This document shows, in pieces, positions 38,996 through 50,062 of a stretch of 64,000 nucleotides of DNA. The notes under the pieces are model-generated. The model was given only the letters and a program-made list of their open reading frames with translations. It made no database searches and had not been told where the DNA came from. Each line of letters begins with the position of its first letter. The first letter of the stretch is position 1. Location: the NCBI GenBank assembly GCA_024362935.1, contig JANCRA010000011.1, positions 4,898,001-4,962,000 on the forward strand, given 5' to 3'. Source of the stretch: Setophaga petechia. Its lineage: Eukaryota > Chordata > Aves > Passeriformes > Parulidae. The translations under genes were made by a program, and so were the position numbers.

Positions 38996-39109
38996 GAAGT
39001 TGCCCTTGTCCTTGCAGCTATACTGGTATTTTTGTTGGCTTTCTATGCTTTTTTTTATCTTAATGTTTCCGATGAAGTGGACCTTGATCTGGATCCAGAT
39101 GAAAACTAG
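38996..39109 (+). CDS. TRIQK: TRIQK last coding exon: transmembrane segment and acidic tail
   Basis: It encodes residues 50-86 and a TAG stop at 39107-39109. Residues 51-71 are an uninterrupted hydrophobic stretch (VALVLAAILVFLLAFYAFFY and L71), one membrane helix of normal length. After it comes a short tail rich in Asp and Glu, residues 75-86, ending in DPDEN. A basic N-terminal part, one helix and an acidic tail suggest a single-pass protein with the N-terminus in the cytosol and the tail in the ER lumen; this is inference. The acceptor is a pyrimidine-rich run ending in CTACAG at 38995. An in-frame ATG at 38897 lies in intron sequence and is not a start. The exon continues into the 3' UTR. 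Confidence 0.95.
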   Translation, partial: EVALVLAAILVFLLAFYAFFYLNVSDEVDLDLDPDEN

Positions 39110-39531
39110 CAGATGCAATGAATCTATCAGGAAGATTTCTTCAGCTTCAACAAGACTACATAGGAACACACAGTCCCTTCACTGTAAGACAGTAAATGAT
39201 GCCATTTCTTCAGTCCAAATTCATAAGAAAGTTTTGCAATACGTCAGTCACATTCCAGGTCTCCAACATAAGAACACTTATGCCTGGCCAAGTGTACTTG
39301 TCTAACACCAAAGCCAGGAGCAGCAGTACAATACATGAAGTTTGTTGTTTACATTATGTTTTTCTCAGGCAGAAAACTTTGATGTCAAAAGACAGGTGCT
39401 ACTGTTATCATGGGTATTGATGCTGACTTCACAGGAGTGTCTGCCTTGACCGAATTTAGGAATCAGAGCTTCCTAATAACCAAATTAGTTTTCTATTCCT
39501 TTCTGAAAAGAAAGCAAAAATACCAAATAAA
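39110..39531 (+). other. TRIQK: TRIQK 3' UTR (minimum extent)
   Basis: This is untranslated sequence following the TAG stop. It runs to the first well-placed polyadenylation hexamer at 39526-39531 and has no recognisable repeat. Reading frames of 60-101 codons that start here or in the last exon have no support. Longer isoforms are possible, because more AATAAA hexamers occur farther downstream, for example inside the CR1 copy near 41.75 kb and near 42.1 kb. Confidence 0.7.
39526..39531 (+). promoter_or_regulatory. Polyadenylation signal AATAAA of TRIQK
   Basis: This is the canonical hexamer, about 420 bases after the stop. It is followed within 30 bases by a T- and GT-rich stretch (GTCTTTTCTTCATTTGTGTT), which fits a downstream element. 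Its use is inferred. Confidence 0.6.
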
Positions 39532-41543
39532 AAGTCTTTTCTTCATTTGTGTTTATAATATATCAAAACACCCTCATCCTTTCTCTCCCTTTTAATCTTT
39601 CTTGTGCGTGTGTACGCATGCATGAAGATGGAAGAAATTGTAGGAAAAGAATATCTTCTTACAAGCAGTCTGTCACCTTCTATATGGACTTAATTTTCTG
39701 TCATTCCAGATTCTGTGTGCCCATATATCTGCAGTAATCTTTTTCATTCTTTTGCCAACTGTTCAGCACACATGTGTTCTGTTAGAAATGGCACCTGGAT
39801 GACAGAAGCTCTAACATTCACATATGCTTCTGAAACACAGTTCTTTGCCTCCTGTGCTGTCTGAACTAGTGTAAATAGAAAGTTTAGTTGATGTTGGTTT
39901 TAATTAGTTTATTGCTCTACTATTAATACAAAGTCAAAATTGTGTTTTAATTATGCTCTTCCTGATGGTTTTGGTATCAACTTGCTCTACCTATTAGGGG
40001 CATGTTGTATAAAAACATTCCTTTCCAGCTATACAATCATTTTAATCATCAAACTATATGTGAGAAGCTGTAAGTAATAAGAAAACATTTTTTCTCCTGG
40101 CGTACTAATAACTGGTAAATCTTGGCTCCATCACATCCTTCAGTTCTTGCAAAGCACCTTTCAAATTAGGCACTGTAAATAGCATTTTTTTCCTTTTCAT
40201 AGCGAAAAACCACTTGAAGAATTTGGTGTGTCAGAGCTGCTGCAGGGAGCTTTAAAATTCTGGCTTTATCCTGTTCTGCTTTAAGTTTGGCATATAACTG
40301 AACTTGTGGATGTAAAGACTCCGTTTTGATCCTCTTAAAAGTGTGGTCAGTCTTTCTCTGACTGAGATTCAGTTCCGATTCCGTTTGATATCAAGAACAT
40401 GTAAAGCCACTGGTGCTGAATGTCACAAGGAAATTTAGGCAGGCTGACTTTCAGTAAAGTTTTCGTAATTCTGAGGCTTGGTTTTGCCTTTGACATAAAT
40501 TTCAGAGCTGAATGTTAGATTTAATTGCAACTGAGGTATTTACTGTCTTGTTCCTGAGATGCCTGGCTAAGATTTCTTATAGTGATTTTGAAGACAAAGG
40601 GATACAAATCACAGCAGATATTATAATGGAAAATATATTTCTTTTAAATTGACACAGTCCCATTATCACCACTTAAGAAACTTGGATCAATGCAGTTAAT
40701 TTTTAAACCATATAGTAACTATGACCATATACATTATGAGTCTCTAAGGATCCACTTCATATGTGTCATAGTGTTCATTCACTTTATGCCATGCAAAACA
40801 ATGACTCTAGAAATTCAAAGTACAACAGTCTTCCGAAAAATATATGAAAGAGAAAATTATATATGCAAATATATCTCATTTTCTATGCATGACTCTTATA
40901 AAATCCTAACATTTCTGTATGCATATGACTTACCGTCCCCTACTAGTTGCACACTTGACCAAACACCTTGCAACATGTTGAATTTATGGTGAAGCATTAT
41001 CTGACTCATGGCCCAACTTCCAGTGAAGGGAAAAGCATATCACAAGCTGTCTCCTTGCATGTGACATGCCTTTCACTCCACCAGCACCCTACCACATGTC
41101 ACAGAAGCTGCAGACCTCTCCAGTTACTCCTCTCCTGTTACTTTACACTAGCAGTTTTCATGTTCTATAACATGCTGGAAGGATTGCTTCCTTAATGTTA
41201 GCATATAGCTCTCTGGGTCATGGTGGTCTGAGAAAGATACGTAGTTACTCCCTTCATGCAGGTCATCTCTCTCTATGACCTGCTCTCTCTCTCTCTCACA
41301 TAACCTGCTCTCAATTGGTTGCGTTAAAAAGCAGGCAATTCTTACTGTCAAATTTATGAACATGAAGTTCCTAGAACAGGAATATTCCATTTCCCATAAC
41401 TGTGAATCAGACCAAATCTGAAGCGCGTATATATGCGATTCTATCAGCTTCCCCGATGTGTGGCTTGTGAGTCCTTATTGCCCACAGTTTGCTGTTTGTC
41501 TATTGGCTTTGTTTGGATTAGGTCTTTTCATTTGCATGAAAGA
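39532..41543. other. Intergenic stretch after TRIQK, no gene seen
   Basis: AT-rich sequence without recognised repeat apart from a CT-rich tract near 41.26-41.30 kb. A 100-codon frame at 40690-40992 has no homology I recognise. It could include alternative 3' UTR. Confidence 0.6.
41263..41297. repeat. CT-rich tract with (CT)7 core
   Basis: Alternating C and T at 41283-41297, preceded by a shorter CT run. Confidence 0.85.
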
Positions 41544-41882
41544 TCATAGAATCATGAAACCATTGAATGGTTTGGGTTAGAAGGGGTGCAAAAAATCATG
41601 TATTTTCAATACCTCTGCCATGGTCAGAGACACCTTCCACTGGAGCACATTGCTCAAAGCCCCATCCTGGTGTCAAACACCTCCAGGAATGGCACATCCA
41701 CAGCTTCCCTGAGCAACCTGTCCCAGTGCCTCGCCACCCTCTGAATAAATAATTTTTTCTCAATATCTAATCTAAACTTACTTCCTTTTAGTATGAATCA
41801 ACTCTCTCTTCTGCTGTCACTACATGCTTTTGTAAAAAGTCCATCTTTTTTCTAGGCTCCCTTCAGGTACTAGAAGGATATT
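41544..41882 (-). mobile_element. CR1 LINE 3' end (minus orientation)
   Basis: It starts with a form of the terminal signal (ATCATAGAATCATGAAACC, then ATTGAATGGTTTGGGTTAG). It continues through GACACCTTCCACTGGAGCAC, TTGCTCAAAGCCCCATCCTG, AACACCTCCAGGAATGGCAC, CAATATCTAATCTAAACTTA and TTTTGTAAAAAGTCC. This is the complete usual order, with moderate divergence, and it is among the clearest copies here. Confidence 0.95.
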
Positions 41883-43222
41883 CTCATGTAACAGGAAAAT
41901 TTATTTTTCCTTAGACCGGGTAGAGTTCTGTTTAGTGTATGCAGAAATATATGGTAAATATTGCAGCAAATACACATCTTCTCTTATCTGTACAATAATT
42001 CCTAATGGGACATGTGGCTTATTTTGCCCTTAATTATATCTGAGATTGAAATATGGCTTTTGGATTTTGGACCATCTATTGTATGAGTTGCTTGGTGTCT
42101 ATTTGATTAATAAATGATTTTTTTCTATTTGGTTCTCTTATTAATGATGAACACACTGAACTATATATACATTTGAAAGGATATTAAAGCAATCTAAATG
42201 GCACAATGTTCAAAAGTAAGCACTGATGTCAGTTTTAGAATATCTGGATTACTTTAGGCAGTTCTAGCCACTAAACTCATATAAAACTAAATGTGGCCTA
42301 TGAATGCATAAAAGACAATGAAGAGAACTTCCTTTGACATCCTACCCAATACTAATAGATTTGTTCTCTTGCTGGAGTTGATCCATGCAGCTCTATCACT
42401 TCAGTTGTACAAGACTTTTTTTATTATAAAATTTGTATTTTTATATGCTTGTTTCAAAGAAGGATTGCTGATCAAATAGTTTACACAGCACACCTGGCTT
42501 AATGAGTTTTTTCAAAAATATTCACCTGAAGGAAAAGGTAGACATCAGTAGTTGCTCTTTACTCCTGGAGTAAACTGAATTTCTTTCTAGCAGAGGTTGT
42601 GGAGGAGATGCCTATACTGAGTCCTTGTGCTGTGGGTGGGAGCAGATGTCCTGTCTGGAATAATCTCTGCCTAGGAAGGCATAAGTCTTCCAGAAGTGAT
42701 TTTGCCCTGTAATTCTTCCTAGGTGGTTTTCCTTTTCTCTTTGATTCTTCAAAAGCATAACCAGCATGTAGACCATCTCAGGACAGAAGCCTCAGTCTAG
42801 TATTTCTACTAGTGCTTCTAGTGAACATTGCCAAGGAAAGGCTCTAGCTCTACTACCTAGAGTCCATAAACATATTTTACTGGAAGCTTAGGAGGCATGT
42901 TAAGCATTTCCCTAATAGACCCTAGAGAAACATTTAAACTTTTCTTGAAGAATGCTGTAGTTAATGTTCACTGTTGCATATCATATAGACACCATGTGAT
43001 TCAGAATCAGCTCCTTCCATGCATCGGATCAGCTGTAGCAGGACATGTAGACTGGGAGATTGTGCTGCAACACATAACTGCAAGTAGCTACAACAAGAGC
43101 AAACTCATCTGTTTGCTTAGGTGTCCTCTGGAGCAGCTGACCTAAAAGTTTTGTTTGAAAACACAGGTTTTAAACAATTCTACTAAAGAAAAGCACAGTG
43201 AAAGCCCTACAAAACTGTTCAT

Positions 43223-43257
43223 GCCTCTTCCATGAAGGTTGCTACCATGGAAGAGGC
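43223..43257. repeat. Perfect 12-bp inverted repeat, 11-base loop
   Basis: GCCTCTTCCATG (43223-43234) pairs with CATGGAAGAGGC (43246-43257) around the loop AAGGTTGCTAC. With seven G-C pairs in twelve it is the most stable short hairpin I noticed. Confidence 0.9.
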
Positions 43258-46200
43258 TCATCTGCTGACTTAGGGCCATGTTTTGTATGCTGCCATTTTC
43301 AGAAGGAAGATGCTGCTAGGAGCTCCCAGCAGAGTGATGATGGATAAGGGATTGTCATCCCTACAGGGCACAACTGAGCCACTTGGTGAAGGTCAAATGC
43401 ATTCAGGACAATCCTCTGTAGAGAGCTGTACTTGAAAAGCAGAATAGGCAAGTCAGAGTGCCAACAAAAAAAATACTACAGATCTTGATTGCATTTCAAG
43501 TTCTTCTTACAGTAGCATAATAATTAGTGGTGCTTATGACTAAGAAAATAACAGTATGGCACATCAATAAGACAGCAGAAATGAGATGTTGGAACTGCAT
43601 CCTAAAAGATTTTACAGTGGATTATGCCTGCACTTTGGGAAGTGAAGCCATCACATGAATAAATTGGCAAAGATTATCTGTGATCTTATGCTTACAATAT
43701 TTTTTCCTGAAAGAGCCAGTGGAGATATTTTGCAGTACTTTTCTCTATCATCCTCTTAGTTTGCTGGAATGCATTTTTGTAGATGTATTTCTTTCTACAC
43801 ATTTCCGAGAGTGAAAATATTTTTTTTTTGCAGTTCATCAATTCATTTAATTGACAGAATCCTCTACTCATCCTTTTATCCCCCCTTAATCACAATCAAA
43901 TTAGTGGGGAGACAGCCAAAATGTTAGGTACCAGTGTCTCTCAAGCAGATGTCACACCACTATTTTTTAGCTCGTTTAAATGAATAAACATGTTAAACTG
44001 TGAAGTATTACATTTTAGATTTTTTCATTAAAAAAAATGGGACAATCTGTTTACTGTCCTTAATTGAGACAACAATCCTTGTGGTTGCCAGTTTTGGCAG
44101 TTGTAATGATGAACTATAAATATTGGGACAGACTGACTGATGATTGTGGAGGATAGTTCAAGTACAATACTCATTCTGCATGAATACTTTTTTCAGTGCT
44201 ACATCTTTTCTAGCTTCTGTGATTGTTGTACTGGTTTTGCATGTTAAAAACAAATAAATACCTGACTAGTCAATCAACAGGCTTGATTCTGTTGTCTTAT
44301 TCTCCATAGCTACATACAGCATAGAAAAGCTGTCCACCCTGGACCACCACAGTTCATGCCTTGCCCAAACTCTCCCTAAAAGGTGTATGTCTGCGTCAGT
44401 TACAAATATGAGCTACAAGGAGCTTTGCTGGGCCATGGAAAAACTGAGCAGCATAAAGATCTTTAGTACTCTTTTTCCCGTTTCACAAAGATACTGTAGA
44501 ACTTTAAAATAGTGCAGCCACAGGAGGTGAGTATGGAGCTTGGTGACAAACAGATGTCATAGTTCTATTGTACTTCCTCCAGAAACAAGACTGGACTAAA
44601 ATCAAAGCAAAATGGCCAGTTCTTCCAGGACCCAACCGCCTCACAAGTCATGTTGCTCAAGAAGAGCTAAGTCAGAGCTACCACAACTTCTTTTTTTATA
44701 GAACAATAAAAGGGCCACAAGGAGATAAAGGTGTCTGGAGCAAAGCAGCTTCTTCTTGGACCAATGGGTAATTTATTTAAGTAAGAAAGAAACAGGGTTT
44801 GGGGATTTACACAAAGCATAGGTCAGAGTAGTTGCTGCTGCCTTTGTGTGTATAAAAGTCATGTTATGCTAAGACAGAGTAGCTTTGTGTATCTGTTACA
44901 GAGTTAAATGTGAATGTTCTGATACTGGCAATGTCCACATTTTTCTAGAGACAACTTCTCCTGTGAGACTATTAGCAGAGAGGGAGGATGTGGAGGGAAA
45001 CGGCAGGGGAGCCCTTTTGCTGATTCTGCACTCCTGCTCAGTGGGTAGCTGCTGGTGTTTAGAGTAGGACTGCAGTCCTGGGTTGCTTTGGACAGGCTAC
45101 AAAAAGAATAGAGCAGAGCTTAATCTAGAGGGTGAATCTCCTACCATTACTGATGCCTGATTTGTTACCACAAGTAAATTCACTTTTATTTATTAGGTTC
45201 TCAGGAAGGTGCCAGATAAATTGTCTTTTGTTGTTCTTTTGAAACTGTTCTGCATAGTTGTTTTGCTTACTGTCTGTGGGACTCCTGTCCAGTCAGAGAA
45301 TGCCGCACTGATGCCTGCTGCCCTTTGGTAGTATGAGCCCTTCTTTTGCAAGGAGGAGCTGGGGAGTGACCTGCCATCTCCCCTGCTCTCAGCTGGCTGG
45401 AGCTGAAGAGGCCTCAAGTCACTATTACTGTGTAATGTAGTAAATTTTTTTCTGTTTTGGTGAGGACAGCAAATTGTGAATTCAGGGCAGCTTTATTTAG
45501 TCTTTCCTGCCTGAGGAACCTTTAGAGCCACAGGCATGGTGAAACTCAGGTTTTTCCCTACTTCCCTTTTGATGACTTCCTTCAACTTAAGATGAGCTAA
45601 GGTGCTATGCTTGTCTACTTAAGGCAGGGCTGTTTTAACAACAGTATCATGGGTTTTGCTGCCCTAAAGAGCTCATGACTGCAGGTAACCATGTTCATGT
45701 TTATGTGTTCATTAATCATAGCCTTGAACTGCTCTTCTCAGGCAGTACTTTGCCTTTGTTCCACTCAATCTCTGCTTCTCCAGTAATAACAGGATGCACT
45801 AAACAGAAAAGAGAGTAGAGTGCTTTTTAAGATCATTACCGAAGCCACAAATTAATTTAAAGTTAGTCAATATATGTGGAGGCATTCTCCCGGTACACTG
45901 TATAGATGTTTATTTTGAAGAGCAGCCTGTTCTTGTGAATTATATTTGACAGTCCTTGCACTTATACATGGAGGTTTTTGAGTTCACATTTAAATAAGTT
46001 GTAAACATGACTGTGTTATTCATGAGACTACATCTGAATTTTTTATTTTCTCATAAACTGCCTCTAATAAATCAACTGTCTTTAATTAATAGAAGAGTGG
46101 CCTTTATTTTTCAGTGATACAGTTTGGTCAAATATAGCTTCTTATCTGAAATGTTACAGAGTGGTAATTACATCCCTTTGGTTAAGGGTTACCTCAAAAT

Positions 46201-47881
46201 AAGAATTATTTGTAATATGTATGACTTTTTCTGGAGACTGTGATGATGAAATTTGCTAAATTCTCCACAGAAATATCAGATGTATGACTCCAACAAAATC
46301 AATGGCTTTGAAATTTTTCCTTCAGTGGGTTTTACTTTCTGTCCTAGGAAATATTCAAGTTGATATCAGGATGGAGTGGGAAATGCCTGAAGGCCAAATG
46401 AAAGGACTAAAATAAATGCTCAAGAGACTGTTCCTATGCCTTATTCAACCTTTCATGTACACATGGCTGCGACTGGGCTTATGTCAGTGTTATGGGGTGA
46501 TGGAGAGGGAGCCCATCTGAGACAGCCCAGTTGGCTTGTGATGTAGCACCTTCAAACCCACAGTGGAAAGTGTTTCTTCTGCACTATATTAGGGTCCTGT
46601 ACATAGAAGAGATATCTTTTACTAAATTAATTCCTATCTACAGAAAAAGATAGATTCTGTTTTATACCTCTTTACAGATAGAAAAAAGAAAAAATGTTCC
46701 CCACGAGCAAGGGCATTTAGAAATAAAAATCATTCCTGCAGCACAGGAGTTGTGCATAGGCATCAAACATGTTCATTTTAAAAAAGAATACAAATACAGA
46801 AAGGAAGATTTCATTGATCCACCATTCCTTATAGTACAGATCTCTAGAATAATTTCCACAAAGGTATTATTCCCTCTATTCCACCACTAGTTTAAGGACT
46901 GTCATTGCCAACTCAGAATGAAAAATGATCTTGTATTTCCTAAAACTTAAACAAGAAAATTAATGTATCTTCGTTAAACATTGAGTCATTCAATTGCTTT
47001 GAAAGGGTCTACCAGGGAGTATTTACAATAATGTATAACTCAAAGTGACATAGAATAACAGGGAAAAAATATAACTGGATTTCAACCAAACAGCTACAGA
47101 GCTGATGTGGGCACCTTCACCACTTCCTTGTTGCTTCCTTGCAAAGCCTTGAGGAACAGATTGGTCACATCCACTCATTGACATTTATCTTAGTTTCTGA
47201 GGTTTCCTGTCATTTGTGAAGAATTAAAACTCCTTGGTCATTGGTCTGGAGAAGGCTAGATTTGATCTTTGCACCTAGATCAAGCTTTCCAGCTTGCTCA
47301 GATCAAGGTTCTTCATCAGGTTGCTTCCAGAGAGCCTAAGCAGTTTGAAAAGGGTCTGAGTAGTCTTCCATCAGGTAAGCAATGAGGTAACACAGGATGA
47401 ACACACTGAAAAACTGACACAGCCTCCCTTAGAGAGAGAAATATTTGCTGAGGTTGTCTGGCAGTGGGGTACACGATGTGTCAAGTTCTGTATCAAGGGA
47501 GGAGTGAGCCTGGGCAGACAGATCTCGGGATGTCAGCAGGGACTAGGTGCAGATGTTCTGCCAGATGCTGCTGCTTATGGACTCCCTCCTCCAATGGCAG
47601 AAACCCAAGAAAACTTATGAGAGGACCCCAATGCAGTCTTTTCATGAGTAAGATCATGGGAAGTGTTTCTCATGCTAAGAAGGAGGAAAAGTTGTTCAGT
47701 TCATTAACAATTCAGGATTAGAGGAACTGCAGGTGCTATGATAAACCATTCTTAGCCTAACAGCAAAGGTTCCTTTGTAAAGCTTCACAGAAGTCTATGC
47801 ACATTACAGATAACTAAACAATGTAATTCTTGAAGTCAGGAAACTGATGCAGCTGGATATGAGAGAAAAAAACCATACACC

Positions 47882-47945
47882 ACAAAAAAAAAAAAAAACA
47901 AAAACAAAAACACCAAAACAACACCACCCCCCCCCCAAAAAAAAA
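47882..47945. repeat. A-rich / C-run low-complexity tract
   Basis: A long A run, then CAAAAACAAAAACACC-like units, then a run of C and a run of A. The exact length is prone to sequencing and assembly error. Confidence 0.9.
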
Positions 47946-49054
47946 TACCAAGCCCCAAAAATATTTCAATAAGAAGTATGCTAATTCTCTTCCAGAGGAA
48001 CTACAGAGGCCCTAGCCCTGATGGAGTCTGAGGAAGGAGTCATGTACACTCCTGATGTCTCCTTTCATCATGTAGTAGTCACAGGGTAACACATCTTTCC
48101 ACCCAGCCAACAGGAATACTTAAATTAAGTAAAACAGGATTACAAAACACCAGGCTACCTCACTGCCCTAGTTTAGAGACCTGCAGAAATAAAGCTCTCA
48201 GTTCATTAAATTATAGATTATATAGATACCCACTATTACATCCCTCACAGCCAAATATCAAATCAGATCCACCAGCAACATATTTGTGCTCTGTCAAGTT
48301 CTTCTGCATCTCAGAAGTCTTGAGGAATACAGAGACTCTGTGAGGCATTTTGTAATATGTTGGTCCTCTCACAAGGTGTTTCTTGACATTAGCATGGGCT
48401 GAGAGATGAAGTTGGCAGGCTAATGAGGGGGGAAAAGAGGATAGTCTGTAAAAACCTCTACTTTATGCTAGTCTTAATTATTTGAAGGCAGATATCACAG
48501 CTGTCCTTGGAGGTGGAACTGGAATAAAGTATTTTGGGAAAAACACTGTTGTTCCTCTATGGAAAGTCCAGTGGAAAAAGCTTTGGGCCATCTACGTCCC
48601 AGTGGAGGAATAATCAGTGATGTGGCTGAATAGATGGTAGCGAAATGAAAGCAACCAGCAAGCAGAGCAAGCTCTTCTTCCAAAGCCTCAAATCCACAGC
48701 AGTGCTGTGGCCTGGAGGAGCAGCACTTCCTCTCCATCTGAATCCCCAGCTTTTGGCCAGTCCACTCTGCTTGGGAGCTTGGGAAAAACAAACCTTGTGT
48801 GACCTCCAGGAGCAATTATGCAGGAGGTCTCTGCAAAAATGAAAATTTGCTCACAGGGAAGAAAATAGCCTGGAAAACTGTGTAATACTCCCACCCACTG
48901 ACACTCCCTACTTTTGAACTGTATCACTGCTTTTCATCCCTCTGAAAAACAAAGTTGATTTGACTAATACTGCTATGTTCCTAATGACTTTTTTTTTTGC
49001 TATATGGCAGCTGCATTAAAGTGGGAAAAAAGCCCACACAGATAGTGGCTTGAT

Positions 49055-49756
49055 TCACTGTGGCTGGCACAGAGATGAGTGCAATGCCTCTGGCAGGGCA
49101 GCTTGTTTTGGGGAAGGCATAAGTCTGTTCATGGTTATGCCATCATGACACACTTCTCTCAGTGGTATTGCCTGCACTGGGAGTTCAGAGTCCCAGCAGG
49201 GCCAGTGCAGCTGATGTGTTCCCTGCTGCTGCATCAGCCTTACAGGCAGTTTTAGTATTGGCAGGGCTGGTCTCTGCAGTGGACCTGAGCAAGCAATACC
49301 CTGGAGACAAAACCAAGTCATGGCAGGGTGAGCAGAAGCCACAGGGGACACAGAACCTAGATTTGCTGAATTGTCAGGAGGCTGGTGTCTAAATCCAACT
49401 TTGGTCAGAAATGAAGAGAATTTAGAGATTGGTTTGGTTTTTTGAGATTGATTCTCAGCTGATCCTGAATGTGCAGTGAACAACTGGGCACACCAGAATC
49501 TCTGTAGAGCAGAAGGCAGTCTGGAATTGCAGATGTGTGAATATGCCACCAAAGGGCCACCATCCCCCAGGATGTCTGCTCCCAGTCCACAGTGGAACCA
49601 CAGGTGACTTTTGCAACAACCTGTCTGACCCACTTCATGCCATGGCAATATTAAATTTACTTGTGGGTGTGCTTGGGTGTGTAGTCTCTGAAGGGCTGCT
49701 CCCAGGCTAGCCCATGTTTGTTGCCTGTATGAGGGATGAATACACATGTTGTGCAT
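49055..49756 (-). other. Unexplained 233-codon open frame (probably not a gene)
   Basis: This is the longest uninterrupted ATG-to-stop frame in the window. I recognise no domain, signal peptide or membrane helix. The composition is rich in Ser, Leu, Gln, His, Pro and Trp, which is typical of translated GC-richer noncoding DNA. No splice acceptor, Kozak context or polyadenylation signal clearly frames it, and a CR1 copy begins 30 bases beyond its start. Shorter frames are open on the other strand over the same bases. It may be unique DNA or the inside of an old unrecognised element. Confidence 0.2.
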
Positions 49757-49785
49757 ATGCTGAGTAAGACTCTGGGCACATGCAT

Positions 49786-50062
49786 AGAAGCATAAGGTGA
49801 TTTGGGCTGTAAGGAACCTTAAAGATCATCTAGATCACACCCCCCTGACCTAAGCAGGGTCACCTTCCACTAGACCAGGTTGCTCAGAGCCCCATCCAAC
49901 CTGGCCTAGAACACCTCCAGAGATGGGAGATCCACAACTTCTCTGGGAAACCTGTTCCAATGTCTAAGAATGCCACCCTCACAGTAAAGAATTTTTTTCT
50001 GATATCAAAACCTATCCATTTCCAATTTAATGCCATTACATCTTGTCCTATCTTTAGTGGTA
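49786..50062 (-). mobile_element. CR1 LINE 3' end (minus orientation)
   Basis: Clear reverse-complement CR1: GGAACCTTAAAGATCATCTAG, ACCTTCCACTAGACCAGGTT, GCTCAGAGCCCCATCCAACC, TCCACAACTTCTCTGGGAAA, then ACAGTAAAGAATTTTTTTCT. The terminal octamer is decayed (AGAAGCATAAGG). Divergence is low to moderate. Confidence 0.95.

Larger units (their letters stand above)
1688..39531 (+). other. TRIQK: TRIQK gene span visible in window (partial at 5' end)
   Basis: Three coding exons join to an 86-residue protein, the usual length of vertebrate TRIQK. Splice borders are canonical: acceptors end at 1687, 29023 and 38995, and donors begin at 1769 and 29110. Intron 1 is phase 1 and intron 2 is phase 0, so the frame is unbroken. 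The span starts at the acceptor before the start-codon exon and ends at the first good AATAAA. The promoter and the first noncoding exon or exons are not identified. They are probably upstream of base 1, because the start-codon exon is preceded by a long pyrimidine tract and CAG. Bird gene order places this gene in a gene-poor region, which fits the empty 24 kb downstream. The family is known as small ER-membrane proteins conserved across vertebrates; their molecular role is poorly defined. Confidence 0.95.
41883..49054. other. Intergenic, no gene seen
   Basis: AT-rich sequence with a perfect 12-bp hairpin at 43.22 kb and an A/C homopolymer tract at 47.88 kb. Reading frames up to 106 codons (48495-48815, minus) overlap frames on the other strand and show no motif. 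Confidence 0.6.

Noticed and set aside
38897..39109. 70-codon frame ending at the TRIQK stop
   Set aside because: Its first 33 codons are intron sequence. The acceptor CTACAG at 38995 and the phase from the previous exon show that only 38996-39109 is coding.
46640..46750. Possible further MIR-like relic
   Set aside because: Only the 'tttacagat' part is convincing; the rest is A-rich and uninformative.
48495..48815. 106-codon minus-strand frame
   Set aside because: It overlaps frames of 65-79 codons in other frames and on the other strand, with no recognisable domain.
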